Positions 8,392-16,328 of a stretch of DNA of 35,302 nt are shown here, one piece after another. Below the pieces are notes generated by a model. That model was given only the letters and a program-made list of their open reading frames with translations. It searched no databases and was not told where the DNA came from. Each line of letters opens with the position of its first letter. The stretch's first letter is position 1. Source of the DNA: Mycobacterium arosiense ATCC BAA-1401 = DSM 45069 (GTDB lineage Bacteria; Actinomycetota; Actinomycetes; Mycobacteriales; Mycobacteriaceae); contig NZ_MVHG01000052.1 of the NCBI RefSeq assembly GCF_002086125.1, forward strand, positions 1 through 35,302, in the 5' to 3' direction. The translations under genes and the position numbers were made by a program.

Positions 8392-9057
8392 CTACGCCGT
8401 TACCTCCACATCCTTGTCGGCACCGCCGGTGGCCCCGGCGATGTAGGCGTTCAGCGCCTCAACGCTGAACACCACGTCGTCGGAGCGCAGCACGTCGTAA
8501 GTGTTGAGCTGGTCGGGAGTCAGCAGGTGCACACCGGGCAGGTTGCGCACGCTCTTGGCGCCGGTCTCGTCGCTGCGACCGATCACGACCAGCACCTGCT
8601 TGCGGTCGGTCAGCGTGCCAAGAAACGCCCTGGCGTTCTTGGTCGACGGCGTCTGACCCGGCACGAGCTCGGTGATCACGTGGATGCGGCCGTTGCGAGC
8701 CCGGTCGGACAGGGCGCCACGCAACGCCGCGGCGATCATCTTCTTGGGCGTGCGCTGGCTGTAATCGCGGGGTTTTGGGCCGTGCACGATGCCACCGCCG
8801 GTGAACTGCGGGGCGCGCGTCGAACCCTGGCGGGCCCGGCCGGTTCCCTTCTGCCGGTATGGCTTACGGCCACCGCCGCTGACGTCGCCGCGCGTCTTGG
8901 TCGAGTGCGTGCCCTGACGCGCCGCCGCCCGCTGCGCGGTGACGACCTGGTGCATCAGCGCGATGTTGGCCGGCGCATCGAACAACTCCGCCGGCAACTC
9001 GATCGAGCCCTCGACCTTGCCGCTCGGCGTCTTGACGTCAATCTTCACCGCTGCCAT
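8392..9057 (-). CDS. rplD: 50S ribosomal protein L4
   Basis: 221 residues. L4 extends a loop into the exit tunnel; in E. coli it also represses the S10 operon, and whether it does so here is unknown. The tunnel loop GGGRKPYRQKGTGRARQGS and the GPKPRDYSQRTPKKM segment are intact. The ATG at 9057 overlaps the rplC TAA stop by one base. The carboxy terminus is slightly extended and acidic. Confidence 0.97.
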   Translation of the reverse strand: MAAVKIDVKTPSGKVEGSIELPAELFDAPANIALMHQVVTAQRAAARQGTHSTKTRGDVSGGGRKPYRQKGTGRARQGSTRAPQFTGGGIVHGPKPRDYSQRTPKKMIAAALRGALSDRARNGRIHVITELVPGQTPSTKNARAFLGTLTDRKQVLVVIGRSDETGAKSVRNLPGVHLLTPDQLNTYDVLRSDDVVFSVEALNAYIAGATGGADKDVEVTA

Positions 9058-9710
9058 TACTTCTCACCTCGCTTGACCGCGCTGCGGACCACCACGAGTC
9101 CACCGGTGCGGCCGGGGACCGCGCCCTTGATCAACAGCACGCCGTTGTCGGTATCGACCTTGTGCACCAATAGGTTCTGGACGGTCACCCGATCGCTACC
9201 CATCCGGCCCGCCATCCGGGTGCCCTTGAAGACCCGGGCGGGAGTGGCGCAGCCGCCGATGGAGCCGGGCCGCCGGTGCACCGCCTGGGCACCGTGGCTG
9301 GCGCCCTGACCGCGGAAGCCGTGCCGCTTCATGGTGCCGGCGAAGCCCTTGCCCTTGGAGGTGCCCGTGACGTCGACGTAGGCGCCGTCGGCGAAGATCT
9401 CCGCCGTCAGCTCCTGGCCAACTTCGTATTCGGCGGCCGCCTCGGGATTTTCCAGCCGCAGCTCGGCCAAAAACCGGCGCGGGTTGACGCCCGCGGCGGC
9501 GTACTGACCGGTCACCGGCTTGTTGACCTTGCGGGGACTGATCTCGCCGTAGGCCAGCTGCACGGCGCTGTAGCCGTCGCGCTCGGGGGTACGGATCCGG
9601 GTGACCACGTTCGGGCCGGCCTTGACGACCGTCACCGGCACAACCCTGTTGTTCTCGTCGAACACCTGCGTCATGCCCAGCTTGGTACCCAGAATGCCTT
9701 TTCTTGCCAT
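9057..9710 (-). CDS. rplC: 50S ribosomal protein L3
   Basis: 217 residues from the ATG at 9710 (MARKGILGTKLGMTQVF), matching the M. tuberculosis length. A frame open upstream to 9746 is not conserved and is left out. L3 reaches toward the peptidyl transferase centre through the loop GFRGQGASHGAQAVHRRPGS. Cysteine 154, the residue whose change to arginine gives linezolid resistance in M. tuberculosis, is the wild-type cysteine. It starts 13 bases after rpsJ. Confidence 0.97.
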   Translation of the reverse strand: MARKGILGTKLGMTQVFDENNRVVPVTVVKAGPNVVTRIRTPERDGYSAVQLAYGEISPRKVNKPVTGQYAAAGVNPRRFLAELRLENPEAAAEYEVGQELTAEIFADGAYVDVTGTSKGKGFAGTMKRHGFRGQGASHGAQAVHRRPGSIGGCATPARVFKGTRMAGRMGSDRVTVQNLLVHKVDTDNGVLLIKGAVPGRTGGLVVVRSAVKRGEK

Positions 9711-9723
9711 AAGACTGGATCTC

Positions 9724-10029
9724 CTACTGGATGTTGACGTCGACACTGGCCGGGAGGTCGATGCGCATCAGCGCGTCGACGGTCTTCGGCGTCGGGTCGA
9801 GGATGTCGATCAGCCGCTTGTGCGTGCGCATCTCGAAGTGCTCCCGCGAGTCCTTGTACTTGTGCGGTGAGCGGATGACGCAATACACGTTCTTCTCAGT
9901 CGGCAGCGGCACCGGACCTACAACGCTGGCACCCGTGCGGACGACGGTCTCGACGATCTTGCGCGCCGACGCGTCGATAGCCTCATGGTCGTAGGCCTTA
10001 AGCCTGATGCGGATCTTCTGTCCCGCCAC
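9724..10029 (-). CDS. rpsJ: 30S ribosomal protein S10
   Basis: 101 residues from the GTG at 10029 (MAGQKIRIRLKAYDHEAID), the expected length. S10 is in the small-subunit head and is also a NusG/NusB partner in antitermination. The conserved GPVPLPTEKNVYCVIRSPHKYKDSREHFE and THKRLIDI motifs are present. AGGAGA lies about six bases before the GTG. The frame is open further upstream, but that part is not S10 and overlaps the leader hairpins. It is the first gene of the 11-gene S10 operon. Confidence 0.97.
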   Translation of the reverse strand: MAGQKIRIRLKAYDHEAIDASARKIVETVVRTGASVVGPVPLPTEKNVYCVIRSPHKYKDSREHFEMRTHKRLIDILDPTPKTVDALMRIDLPASVDVNIQ

Positions 10030-10051
10030 GCTTCTCCTACCCTCACTCCTG

Positions 10052-10074
10052 TTGAGGCCCGAATTCGGGCTCAA
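10052..10074 (-). promoter_or_regulatory. Leader hairpin just upstream of rpsJ
   Basis: The minus strand reads TTGAGCCCGAATTCGGG followed by CCTCAA. This is a near-perfect inverted repeat with one bulged base around the core CCCGAATTCGGG. It lies about 22 bases before the rpsJ GTG and just 5' of its Shine-Dalgarno. In RNA it would form TTGAG-CCCG stems closed by an AATT loop. A regulatory role is inferred. Confidence 0.45.
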
Positions 10075-10276
10075 TCGATCGATGTCCTCAGTGCCACCGG
10101 CGCGCCGATCGGGCCGGCCAACTCTGGGCCGATCGAGCGTTGCGCCGGATATTGCGCCGCTGTTTACCTGTCGTGGTCCACCGGCCCCCGCGGTCGGGCG
10201 TGTCACCCTCACGCAGCCTCATCCGCGATCGAAATTCGTCGCTCCAAGGATGGGACCGGACGCGCCCGTTTGGACG

Positions 10277-10296
10277 CTGGTCGTATGCCCGACCAG
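10277..10296. promoter_or_regulatory. Inverted repeat in the rpsJ upstream region
   Basis: CTGGTCG (10277-10283) and CGACCAG (10290-10296) are perfectly complementary, separated by six bases. If transcription starts near 10320 this is a 7-base-pair hairpin early in the S10 leader; otherwise it could be a protein-binding site. Confidence 0.4.
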
Positions 10297-10326
10297 GCGC
10301 GAACCCGGCTCAAGGCAACCTGAACA

Positions 10327-10349
10327 GTATGCCTGAAGATCCTGCCCGA
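10327..10349 (-). promoter_or_regulatory. Candidate S10 operon promoter
   Basis: CATACT on the minus strand (about 10332-10327) resembles a SigA -10, with a weak -35 such as TTGTTC about 16 bases upstream. It would give a leader of about 290 bases before rpsJ. The match is modest and the site is a guess from position and composition. Confidence 0.25.
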
Positions 10350-10460
10350 ACAAAATTCGGCCCGGAGCTCGGTCCGAATCCGCCGCACTTGCCTTCGAGG
10401 CGGTAGCACCGGAGGTCAAAGCCGCTGGTCAGAGGGGTTAGGCTGGCGGGTGGTCGGCCC

Positions 10461-11111
10461 TCAGGCACCCGCCGATTCGACGTTCGCCGCATCGGATTTG
10501 GCGCACTGGACGTGCAGGAAGCCGTCGACGGCCTCCAGCGCGCATTGCCGGTAGTCGAAGTCGGGCAGGGTGGACAGCCGGCCCAGCACCAAGGGCCCGA
10601 TCAGCAGGGCGATCGCCCGGGACCGGTCCACCTCGCCCAGCTCGGCGGCCTCCGGGCTGTCGAAGATGGCGTCGAAGGGCTCGGCGTACTGCTGGGCGAT
10701 GCGCTCGCGCAGGGTGGTGATGGCCGTGCTGTCGGCGTTGTGGCTGCGCCGCGGCTCGGGCATGCCTTCGAGGTCTCGCCCCAGCGCGAGCCAGGACATG
10801 GCGGTCATCATGGTCGGCGCCAAAGCCACGGCTTCGGCCTGGGCCAGCACCACCGCGACCAGCCGGTCGCGCAGCGAACCCTCGGCGGGCGGGGTGGGCG
10901 ACGCCGGTATCAGGCTGTTGAAAGCCGCTGCCAGTAAGTCGTTTCCGCTCGGGAAGTGGCGATACAGGGTTGCCCGTGCGACATTGGCGGTGCGGGTGAC
11001 GGCGTCGACCGTCACGGCGCCGGGACCGCCGGCGCGCAGCAGCGTGACGGCCGCTTCCAGCAGCCTGGCCCGCGACCGTGCCGGACGCGGGTCGGACGTC
11101 CCGTCCGTAAT
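10461..11111 (-). CDS. TetR/AcrR-family repressor, probable ATT start
   Basis: 216 residues if it starts at the ATT at 11111. The TetR DNA-binding domain is clear: helix one RARLLEAAVTLLRAGG, then VDAVTRTANVARATLYRHFPSGNDLLAAAF. The only ordinary start in this frame, GTG at 11015, would remove helix one. Between the upstream in-frame stop (TAA, 11117-11115) and that GTG there is no ATG, GTG or TTG. AGGAGG lies six bases before the ATT, so initiation there is the best reading. A frameshift or a non-functional gene are the alternatives. The remaining residues form a variable ligand domain. It is divergent from the MFS exporter at 11200, and the shared region holds two tandem palindromes. It probably represses the exporter and itself. 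Confidence 0.85.
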   Translation of the reverse strand: MTDGTSDPRPARSRARLLEAAVTLLRAGGPGAVTVDAVTRTANVARATLYRHFPSGNDLLAAAFNSLIPASPTPPAEGSLRDRLVAVVLAQAEAVALAPTMMTAMSWLALGRDLEGMPEPRRSHNADSTAITTLRERIAQQYAEPFDAIFDSPEAAELGEVDRSRAIALLIGPLVLGRLSTLPDFDYRQCALEAVDGFLHVQCAKSDAANVESAGA

Positions 11112-11125
11112 CGCTTACCTCCTGT

Positions 11126-11154
11126 TTGAAAACAAGACTATCGGTCTATCTACA
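11126..11154 (+). promoter_or_regulatory. Candidate promoter of the MFS exporter
   Basis: TTGAAA (11126-11131) is followed after 17 bases by TCTACA (11149-11154), or in a nearby register by TATCTA. The spacer contains the first TetR-type palindrome and the second lies around the expected start point. That is the arrangement expected for repression. The hexamers are only fair matches. Confidence 0.4.
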
Positions 11155-11167
11155 AGACTGTTGGTCT
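11135..11167. promoter_or_regulatory. Tandem TetR-type operators
   Basis: Two palindromic sites, AGACTATCGGTCT (11135-11147) and AGACTGTTGGTCT (11155-11167), share AGAC-N5-GTCT. Their starts are exactly 20 bases apart, about two helical turns. Each is preceded by ACA. They lie between the divergent TetR and MFS genes. Binding by the neighbouring TetR is inferred from position and symmetry. Confidence 0.65.
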
Positions 11168-11199
11168 CGAAACTTCGCACGTACCCAAGGAGGCACCGC

Positions 11200-12789
11200 A
11201 TGGTCGAAACCCTGGTCCGGAATGACCAGCGTACTGACGCGGTCGGCATCGGCGATAGCTTCCGGGCCCGAAACTGGACCCTGGCCGTCGCCTGCATGGG
11301 CGTGGCCCTGGTCGTGGCGTCGATGACGGCCCTGAACACCGCGCTCGGCGATCTGGCCGTGGCCACGTCGGCCACCGCGTCGCAGCTGAACTGGGTCGTC
11401 GACGGCTACACCGTGGCGCTGGCCTGCCTGTTGCTGCCGGCCGGCGCGATCGGGGACCGCTATGGTCGGCGCGGCGCGCTGCTGACCGGGCTGCTGGTGT
11501 TCTCGATCGGCTCGATGGCACCGGCGCTGCTGCACAACCCGTCGCAGATCATCGCAAGCCGCGCGATGGCCGGCATCGGCGCCGCGTTCGTCATGCCCGC
11601 CACGCTGTCGCTGCTGACGGTGGCCTATCCAAAAGATGACCGCACCAAGGCCGTTGGCATCTGGGCCGGGACGGCCGGCTCCGGCGGCGTGCTGGGCATG
11701 CTCGGTTCTGGCCTGCTGCTTCGCTTTTGGGACTGGCATGCCATCTTCTGGTCGCTGGGCATCGCCGGCCTGGTGATTTTCGCGCTGGGCTGCACCGTGG
11801 CGTCGTCACGCGACGCGGGTGCCCCCCGGGTCGATGCGCCGGGCGCGGTCCTGATCGGTGCAGCGGTCGCGATCGCCGTGGCCGCCATCCTGGAAGCGCC
11901 GGGGCGCGGCTGGAGCGACCCGCTGGTGTGGGGCGGGCTGGCCGTCGGCGCGGTCCTGGCCGCGGCGTTCGGCGCCCTCGAGTCGCGCTTGGCGGCGCGG
12001 GGCCGGCAACCGCTGCTGGATGTCCGGTTGTTCGCCGACCCGAATTTCGCCACCGGGGTGACCGCGATCGTCATCCTGTTCGGCGCCACCTTCGGCTTCT
12101 TCTACATCGGCATGCAATACGTGCAGCAGATCATGGGCTACTCCGCGCTGACGACGGCGGTTGCCTTCGGGCCCTTCATGGTGCCGCTGGGCATCTTCTC
12201 GGCCCTGTCCTTCTGGTATGTGCCCAAGCTGGGTCTGCGGTTGGTGTTGTTCGTCGGCACCTTGCTGATGGCCGTCGGATTCGCGTGCATGTACTGGCTG
12301 GACCTGCACTCGACGTACCTCGAATTTGCCTGGCCCACACTGATTCTCGCCACCGGTATCGGAATCTGCACGGCGCCGACGACCTCGGCGATCATGGGTG
12401 CGGTTCCCGACGAGAAGCAGGGCGTCGCCTCCGCGGTGAACGACTCGTCACGCGAAATGGGCGGCGCGCTGGGCATCGCGGTGGCCGGCTCCATCCTGGC
12501 CGGCCGCTATTCGCACGAGCTTGCGCCCCGGCTGGCGGGCTTTCCCGCACCGGTTCGGGGCCAGGCCACCGACTCGTTGGCCAAGGCCGTCGAGATCGCC
12601 GGCCAGCTCGGACCGCAGGGGCGCCAGCTGGCCGACATCAGCAAGTCCGCGTTTCTGGCGGCCCTGCACGCCTCCACCATCACGATGGCCGCGATCGTGG
12701 CCGTCGCCGCCATGGCGATCACAGTGTGGGCACCCGGCCGCGACGGCCGCCAGCTACGCCCGGTGCGGCGGATGCTGTCGGGACGCTGA
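11200..12789 (+). CDS. MFS drug exporter, EmrB/QacA (DHA2, 14-helix) type
   Basis: 529 residues from the ATG at 11200 (MVETLVRNDQRTDAVGIGD), with AAGGAGG six bases upstream. This group exports drugs or lipophilic compounds by proton antiport. The first helix WTLAVACMGVALVVASMTALNTAL is followed by LNWVVDGYTVALACLLLPAGAIGDRYGRRGAL, the MFS motif A with the usual DHA2 spacing. About 14 hydrophobic segments follow. The expected GP dipeptide of antiporter motif C is replaced in LGMLGSGLLL, so that motif is degenerate. The carboxy end is short and basic. The frame continues upstream of 11200 but overlaps the TetR coding region and is not used. Control by the divergent TetR is likely. The substrate cannot be read from sequence. 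Confidence 0.92.
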   Translation: MVETLVRNDQRTDAVGIGDSFRARNWTLAVACMGVALVVASMTALNTALGDLAVATSATASQLNWVVDGYTVALACLLLPAGAIGDRYGRRGALLTGLLVFSIGSMAPALLHNPSQIIASRAMAGIGAAFVMPATLSLLTVAYPKDDRTKAVGIWAGTAGSGGVLGMLGSGLLLRFWDWHAIFWSLGIAGLVIFALGCTVASSRDAGAPRVDAPGAVLIGAAVAIAVAAILEAPGRGWSDPLVWGGLAVGAVLAAAFGALESRLAARGRQPLLDVRLFADPNFATGVTAIVILFGATFGFFYIGMQYVQQIMGYSALTTAVAFGPFMVPLGIFSALSFWYVPKLGLRLVLFVGTLLMAVGFACMYWLDLHSTYLEFAWPTLILATGIGICTAPTTSAIMGAVPDEKQGVASAVNDSSREMGGALGIAVAGSILAGRYSHELAPRLAGFPAPVRGQATDSLAKAVEIAGQLGPQGRQLADISKSAFLAALHASTITMAAIVAVAAMAITVWAPGRDGRQLRPVRRMLSGR

Positions 12790-13468
12790 GTGCTACTTCG
12801 CCGATGCCCAATGCTGTTGTCCAACAGCCGATTCAACGGCCTCGACACCGCCGCCGGAGGCTTGCAACGACCTGCCGTTTCTGGTATCGGAGATGTATAT
12901 CGACAGTTACAAATCATCTCTGCATGGCGAGGTGGATGTGGTGTTGATGGGCGTTACCAGCGTGGTCGAGCCGGCATGCGCGGCGATCAGCGAGGCGGCG
13001 GCGATCGTGGAGGCCGAATGGATGCGCCTGCGACGACCGAGCCTGCCGGTTCGATACCCCAACTGCGAGTTGCCCGCCGCGCGGGCAGCGCGGCCCCGCA
13101 CAACCATCCTGGTCTACACCATGCCGACGCGCGTCATGTGCTCGACGAGTCCGCGTGCCACCACCGGCCGATGGCCGGTGTCCCTGGTGTGGGCGCGGCA
13201 GCGCTCCCCGCCGCTGCGGCAACGACTTTCGCAATCCGGCGAAAGGAGGCAACTGAGGAAAACGAAGTACGGGCTATCGAAGAATGGGGTGGCGTCCGTG
13301 CCGTCCACGAATATTGCGACGCATTGTTCGCGCGACGCACACCTGCGCGCGCACAGCCACGTGTCGTGGTCATCTACGTGGACCGCATGACATCGCCGCC
13401 TCTTAGGGCGGGCCGCCGCGGGGCCGATGGATTCGGTTACCGCGCCGCAGCCCGCCCGCAGTCCGCGT
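12790..13468. other. Gene-poor stretch with possible gene debris
   Basis: This lies between the ends of the MFS gene (+) and mftG (-). A plus-strand frame opening at 12893 reads MYIDSYKSSLHGEVDVVLMG then TSVVEPACAAISEAAAIVEA with coding-like codon use, ending near 13390. Its second half turns Arg/Ser-rich and loses coding character. Another plus frame carries RAVHEYCDALFARRTPAR and PRVVVIYVDRM near 13300-13390. These may be frameshifted remains of one or more genes. I do not recognise a family. Confidence 0.35.
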
Positions 13469-14908
13469 TCACCGGACGAACTGCGCGCCACGGTACCCGA
13501 TCATCACGATCGTGGCGTGCGGCCCGCGGCTGGTGATCGCCGGCAGGATCGAGCCGTCGATCACCCACAGGTTATCGATGCCCAGCACCCGGCACCGCGG
13601 GTCGACGACGGCCCGCGGGTCGCCGTCGGCACCCATCGGAGCGGTGCCGCAAAGATGTTGCGAGGTCGACCAGATCGCCGCCGCGGCATCGCCTGTGCCA
13701 CCGGCCAATTCGCGGGCCAGCTCGCTGCCGGTGCGCAGCGCCGCGACGTCGTCGGGCTCGCTGTCGGAGCGGTGTTCGATCAGCGGCGGCACACCGGGAT
13801 CGGCCGAGACCAACGTCATGCGCCCACGCGCGCGCGGCTGCATCAGCGCCACCCCGATGTGTGGCCAGTCGGCGTGCCCGGCGGTGCCGTCGCCGGTCAT
13901 GGCCACGAATCCACCGGTGTAGGGCCGGATCTCGAGATCGTCGGCGGTGCACAGCACCACCTCGAGCACCGGCCGCCCGGGGGCCACGGCCCAATCCGTA
14001 GGCAGCACCCATTCGGGGTGGTCGCTGAACGACGCCCCCACCGGCAGCGGCGCCAGCACCGGCACGCCGGCGGCGGTCAGCATGGGCTCGTCGCCGACGC
14101 CCGAGAGCATGAGCAGATGCGCCGTCTCAATCGCGCCGGCGCACAGCACGATCTTCTCCGCGGTGAAGGACACCTGGCCGTGCGGGCCGATCGCGTCCAC
14201 ACCCACCGCGACGGTGCCGGAGAAACGCAGGCGGGCCGCCCGGGTCTGCGCATGCACGGTCAGGTTCGGCCGGCGCAGCGCCGGGATCAGGTATCCCGCG
14301 CCGGAGCCCCGTCGCACGCCGTCGACGATGTTGAGCGGGACGGCGCCGATCCCCGAAACCGGCTCTGGCCCAGCGTCATTGAGGTCGGTAATCCAGCCGA
14401 AGCCGGCGCGCTGGGCCGCTCCGATGAACCGCTCGGTGGTCCCGGTCATGTCATGGGTGCGGCGCACGCGGATGGGGCCGTCGAGCCCGTGCGCGGGACC
14501 GGCGAAGTCCAGGTCGGTCTCGATGGCGCGGAAGCTGTCCAGCACGTCGGGCCATCCCCAGCCCGGTATGGCCATGCGATCGAAGTCGCGCGGCAACCCG
14601 CGGCAGAAGTAGCCGCCGTTGATCGCGCCCGATCCGCCCACGGTCGCCCCGCGCACGATGGGATGCTGGCGGGCAGGTTCTTCGGTGAGCCGGGTCTGGT
14701 AGCGCTGGACCAGCGGGCTGCCGACACCTATCGGCAACTGCAGCCCGTTCGCGGTTTGGGCGAGCAGCCCCGGGTCGTCGAGCGCCGGGCCGGCCTCCAA
14801 GACGCTCACCGAACACTGCGGATCGGCGGAAAGACGTTCCGCAACAACCGATCCTGCGCTGCCGGCGCCGACGATCAGCACATCGCTGTGCGATACGCCG
14901 GTGGTCAA
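13469..14908 (-). CDS. mftG: Mycofactocin system GMC oxidoreductase MftG
   Basis: 479 residues, the same length as Rv0697. It belongs to the glucose-methanol-choline FAD oxidoreductases. In mycobacteria MftG reoxidises reduced mycofactocin and passes electrons toward the respiratory chain. The FAD-binding G14-x-G16-x-x-G19 lies in DVLIVGAGSAGSVVAERL. The GMC signatures RGATVGGSGAINGGYFCRG and CAGAIETAHLLMLSGVG are present, with a carboxy-terminal block around LCGTAPMGADGDPRAVVDPRCRVLGIDNLWVIDGSILP. The start is a TTG at 14908, seven bases after mftF, and the Shine-Dalgarno is weak (GGA about 12 bases upstream). It is the last mft gene. Confidence 0.93.
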   Translation of the reverse strand: MTTGVSHSDVLIVGAGSAGSVVAERLSADPQCSVSVLEAGPALDDPGLLAQTANGLQLPIGVGSPLVQRYQTRLTEEPARQHPIVRGATVGGSGAINGGYFCRGLPRDFDRMAIPGWGWPDVLDSFRAIETDLDFAGPAHGLDGPIRVRRTHDMTGTTERFIGAAQRAGFGWITDLNDAGPEPVSGIGAVPLNIVDGVRRGSGAGYLIPALRRPNLTVHAQTRAARLRFSGTVAVGVDAIGPHGQVSFTAEKIVLCAGAIETAHLLMLSGVGDEPMLTAAGVPVLAPLPVGASFSDHPEWVLPTDWAVAPGRPVLEVVLCTADDLEIRPYTGGFVAMTGDGTAGHADWPHIGVALMQPRARGRMTLVSADPGVPPLIEHRSDSEPDDVAALRTGSELARELAGGTGDAAAAIWSTSQHLCGTAPMGADGDPRAVVDPRCRVLGIDNLWVIDGSILPAITSRGPHATIVMIGYRGAQFVR

Positions 14909-14915
14909 GATGTGA

Positions 14916-16328
14916 TTAATTCCGGATCTGGGGTTTTAGGGCCCGCACGTTGCGCTCCCGCAGCACACCCCACCACAACCCGAGCCCGTACGCCAGGTCG
15001 TCGACGCGCTTGAGCAACAGGTAGGTGGGCAGCCCGATCGGTTCGACATCCTCCCCGATGGCGTCGCGGCGGCGCAGCCAGTCGACCACCCCGTCCATGA
15101 CGGCCGCGACCAGAACCACCCGTCTGCAATGACGCGACAGGGTGGCGGCCAGCAACGCCAGCGGCCAATAGTGCCGGCACAGCGCCGACGCCAGCTGCAG
15201 CGCCGCCGACCACAGGCCGCGGCCGGCGATCATCGCGACGTCGGTCATCGAGGTCTCGGCGGTGCGCATCGCCCGCGCGATCCGCCGACCGGTCACGACG
15301 GCGAAGAGCAGGGATGCCAGCCGCGACAGGGTGGACCCGAATGCCATCAGGATCCACGTCATCAGCGCCCAGCCGGAAATCACCACCGGAGCCGTCTTGT
15401 CCGGGTGGCGCACCGACAGCGGAGCCGCCGAGCCGCCGTAAAAGGCTTTGCGCGCAAGCCAATCCCGCAATGCGGTGCGGTGGTCGTGGGCGACCAGGGC
15501 GATCGGTTCGTAGCGCAGGCGGGCGCCCGCCTCGATCAGGCGCCAGCACAGGTCGACGTCCTCGCCGGACTGCAGGGTTTCGTCGAACCCGCCGACCTCA
15601 CGGATCGCCGAGCACCGGCAGATGATCGCCGCACTGGGCACGTAGGACACCGTGCTGTGTGGGAGCACCGGCGCTTCGCGCTCACCGAGGTCGAGCGACG
15701 AGTGCACCGCCTCGTAGCGCGCCACCACGTTCTCGCTGTGCGGCAGGCCGACGATGCGGGGCGCGACCAGGCCGACCGTGGGATCGCAGAAGTGACCGAG
15801 CAGGGCTTCCAGCCAGCCCCGGCGCGGGGCGACGTCGGAGTCCAAGAAGGCGACGAAGTCCGTCCGGCACGCCCTGAGCCCGGTGTTGCGGGCCGCCGCC
15901 GGGCCTTTGCTCCGGTCGTGTCGCAAGACCTCGATGTCGCAGTGCGCGCCGACGAAGTCGTCCGGAACGACCGGGGGGAACGAGCCGTCGTCCACCACGA
16001 CGACGCGCAGGCCGCGCAGTGAGCTCACCAGGCGCCGCACGCCAAAAAGGTTGTCCCGCACCGGGATTACTACCGTGACGTCGTGGTGCGACGGGCCGCC
16101 CGCGGGGCGGGGATGCGCCACCGTGGCGTCCAGCAGGGTGCGGGCCAGCTGGGCGCTGAGGTCGTCGCGCACCTTGAGCCGGCCATCGCAGAGCATGTCC
16201 TGGGCGGCGGGGGCCAGCTTGAGCAGCCGGGTGGGCGACCCGCCGAGCAGCGCCGAACCGTCGCCGAGCACCCGCACCCGGCGATCGACCTGGACGGCGA
16301 ACCCGTTGGGCAGCCGCGGGGCAGTCAC
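14916..16328 (-). CDS. mftF: Mycofactocin glycosyltransferase MftF
   Basis: 470 residues from the GTG at 16328 (MTAPRLPNGFAVQVDRRVRV), as in Rv0696. MftF adds a beta-1,4-linked oligoglucose chain to premycofactocin. A short amino-terminal domain precedes a GT-A fold: DVTVVIPVRDNLFGVRRLV (83-101), VVDDGS (111-116), DSD at 163-165 for metal and nucleotide sugar, and E256-D257 in GEDVDLCWRLIEAG as the likely catalytic region. After about residue 300 hydrophobic segments such as ALMTWILMAFGSTLSRLASL suggest membrane association. The GTG overlaps the mftE stop by four bases (GTGA), indicating coupling. The frame is open far upstream, but that part is a shadow of mftE. Confidence 0.95.
   Translation of the reverse strand: MTAPRLPNGFAVQVDRRVRVLGDGSALLGGSPTRLLKLAPAAQDMLCDGRLKVRDDLSAQLARTLLDATVAHPRPAGGPSHHDVTVVIPVRDNLFGVRRLVSSLRGLRVVVVDDGSFPPVVPDDFVGAHCDIEVLRHDRSKGPAAARNTGLRACRTDFVAFLDSDVAPRRGWLEALLGHFCDPTVGLVAPRIVGLPHSENVVARYEAVHSSLDLGEREAPVLPHSTVSYVPSAAIICRCSAIREVGGFDETLQSGEDVDLCWRLIEAGARLRYEPIALVAHDHRTALRDWLARKAFYGGSAAPLSVRHPDKTAPVVISGWALMTWILMAFGSTLSRLASLLFAVVTGRRIARAMRTAETSMTDVAMIAGRGLWSAALQLASALCRHYWPLALLAATLSRHCRRVVLVAAVMDGVVDWLRRRDAIGEDVEPIGLPTYLLLKRVDDLAYGLGLWWGVLRERNVRALKPQIRN

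Larger units (their letters stand above)
10030..10460. other. S10 leader and upstream spacer
   Basis: This 430-base stretch between rpsJ and the TetR gene holds no supported gene. Short open frames on both strands lack coding character and ribosome binding sites. It contains the leader hairpins and the promoter candidate listed separately. M. tuberculosis has two short hypothetical genes (Rv0698, Rv0699) between mftG and rpsJ; I do not recognise either here. Confidence 0.5.

Noticed and set aside
9711..9746. Upstream extension of rplC (MSTSTSSRRSSL)
   Set aside because: The conserved L3 start is MARKGILGTKLG at 9710, giving the family length.
10209..10492. Three short open frames upstream of rpsJ
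   Set aside because: They overlap one another in different frames, lack ribosome binding sites, and lie in the S10 leader and promoter region.
13427..15013. 528-codon plus-strand open frame over mftG
   Set aside because: It is a complement-strand shadow of the GMC oxidoreductase. The Arg/His/Gly-rich product lacks any family motif.
15129..16022. Plus-strand open frame over mftF
   Set aside because: Antisense shadow of the glycosyltransferase with low-complexity Arg/Gln/Asp composition.
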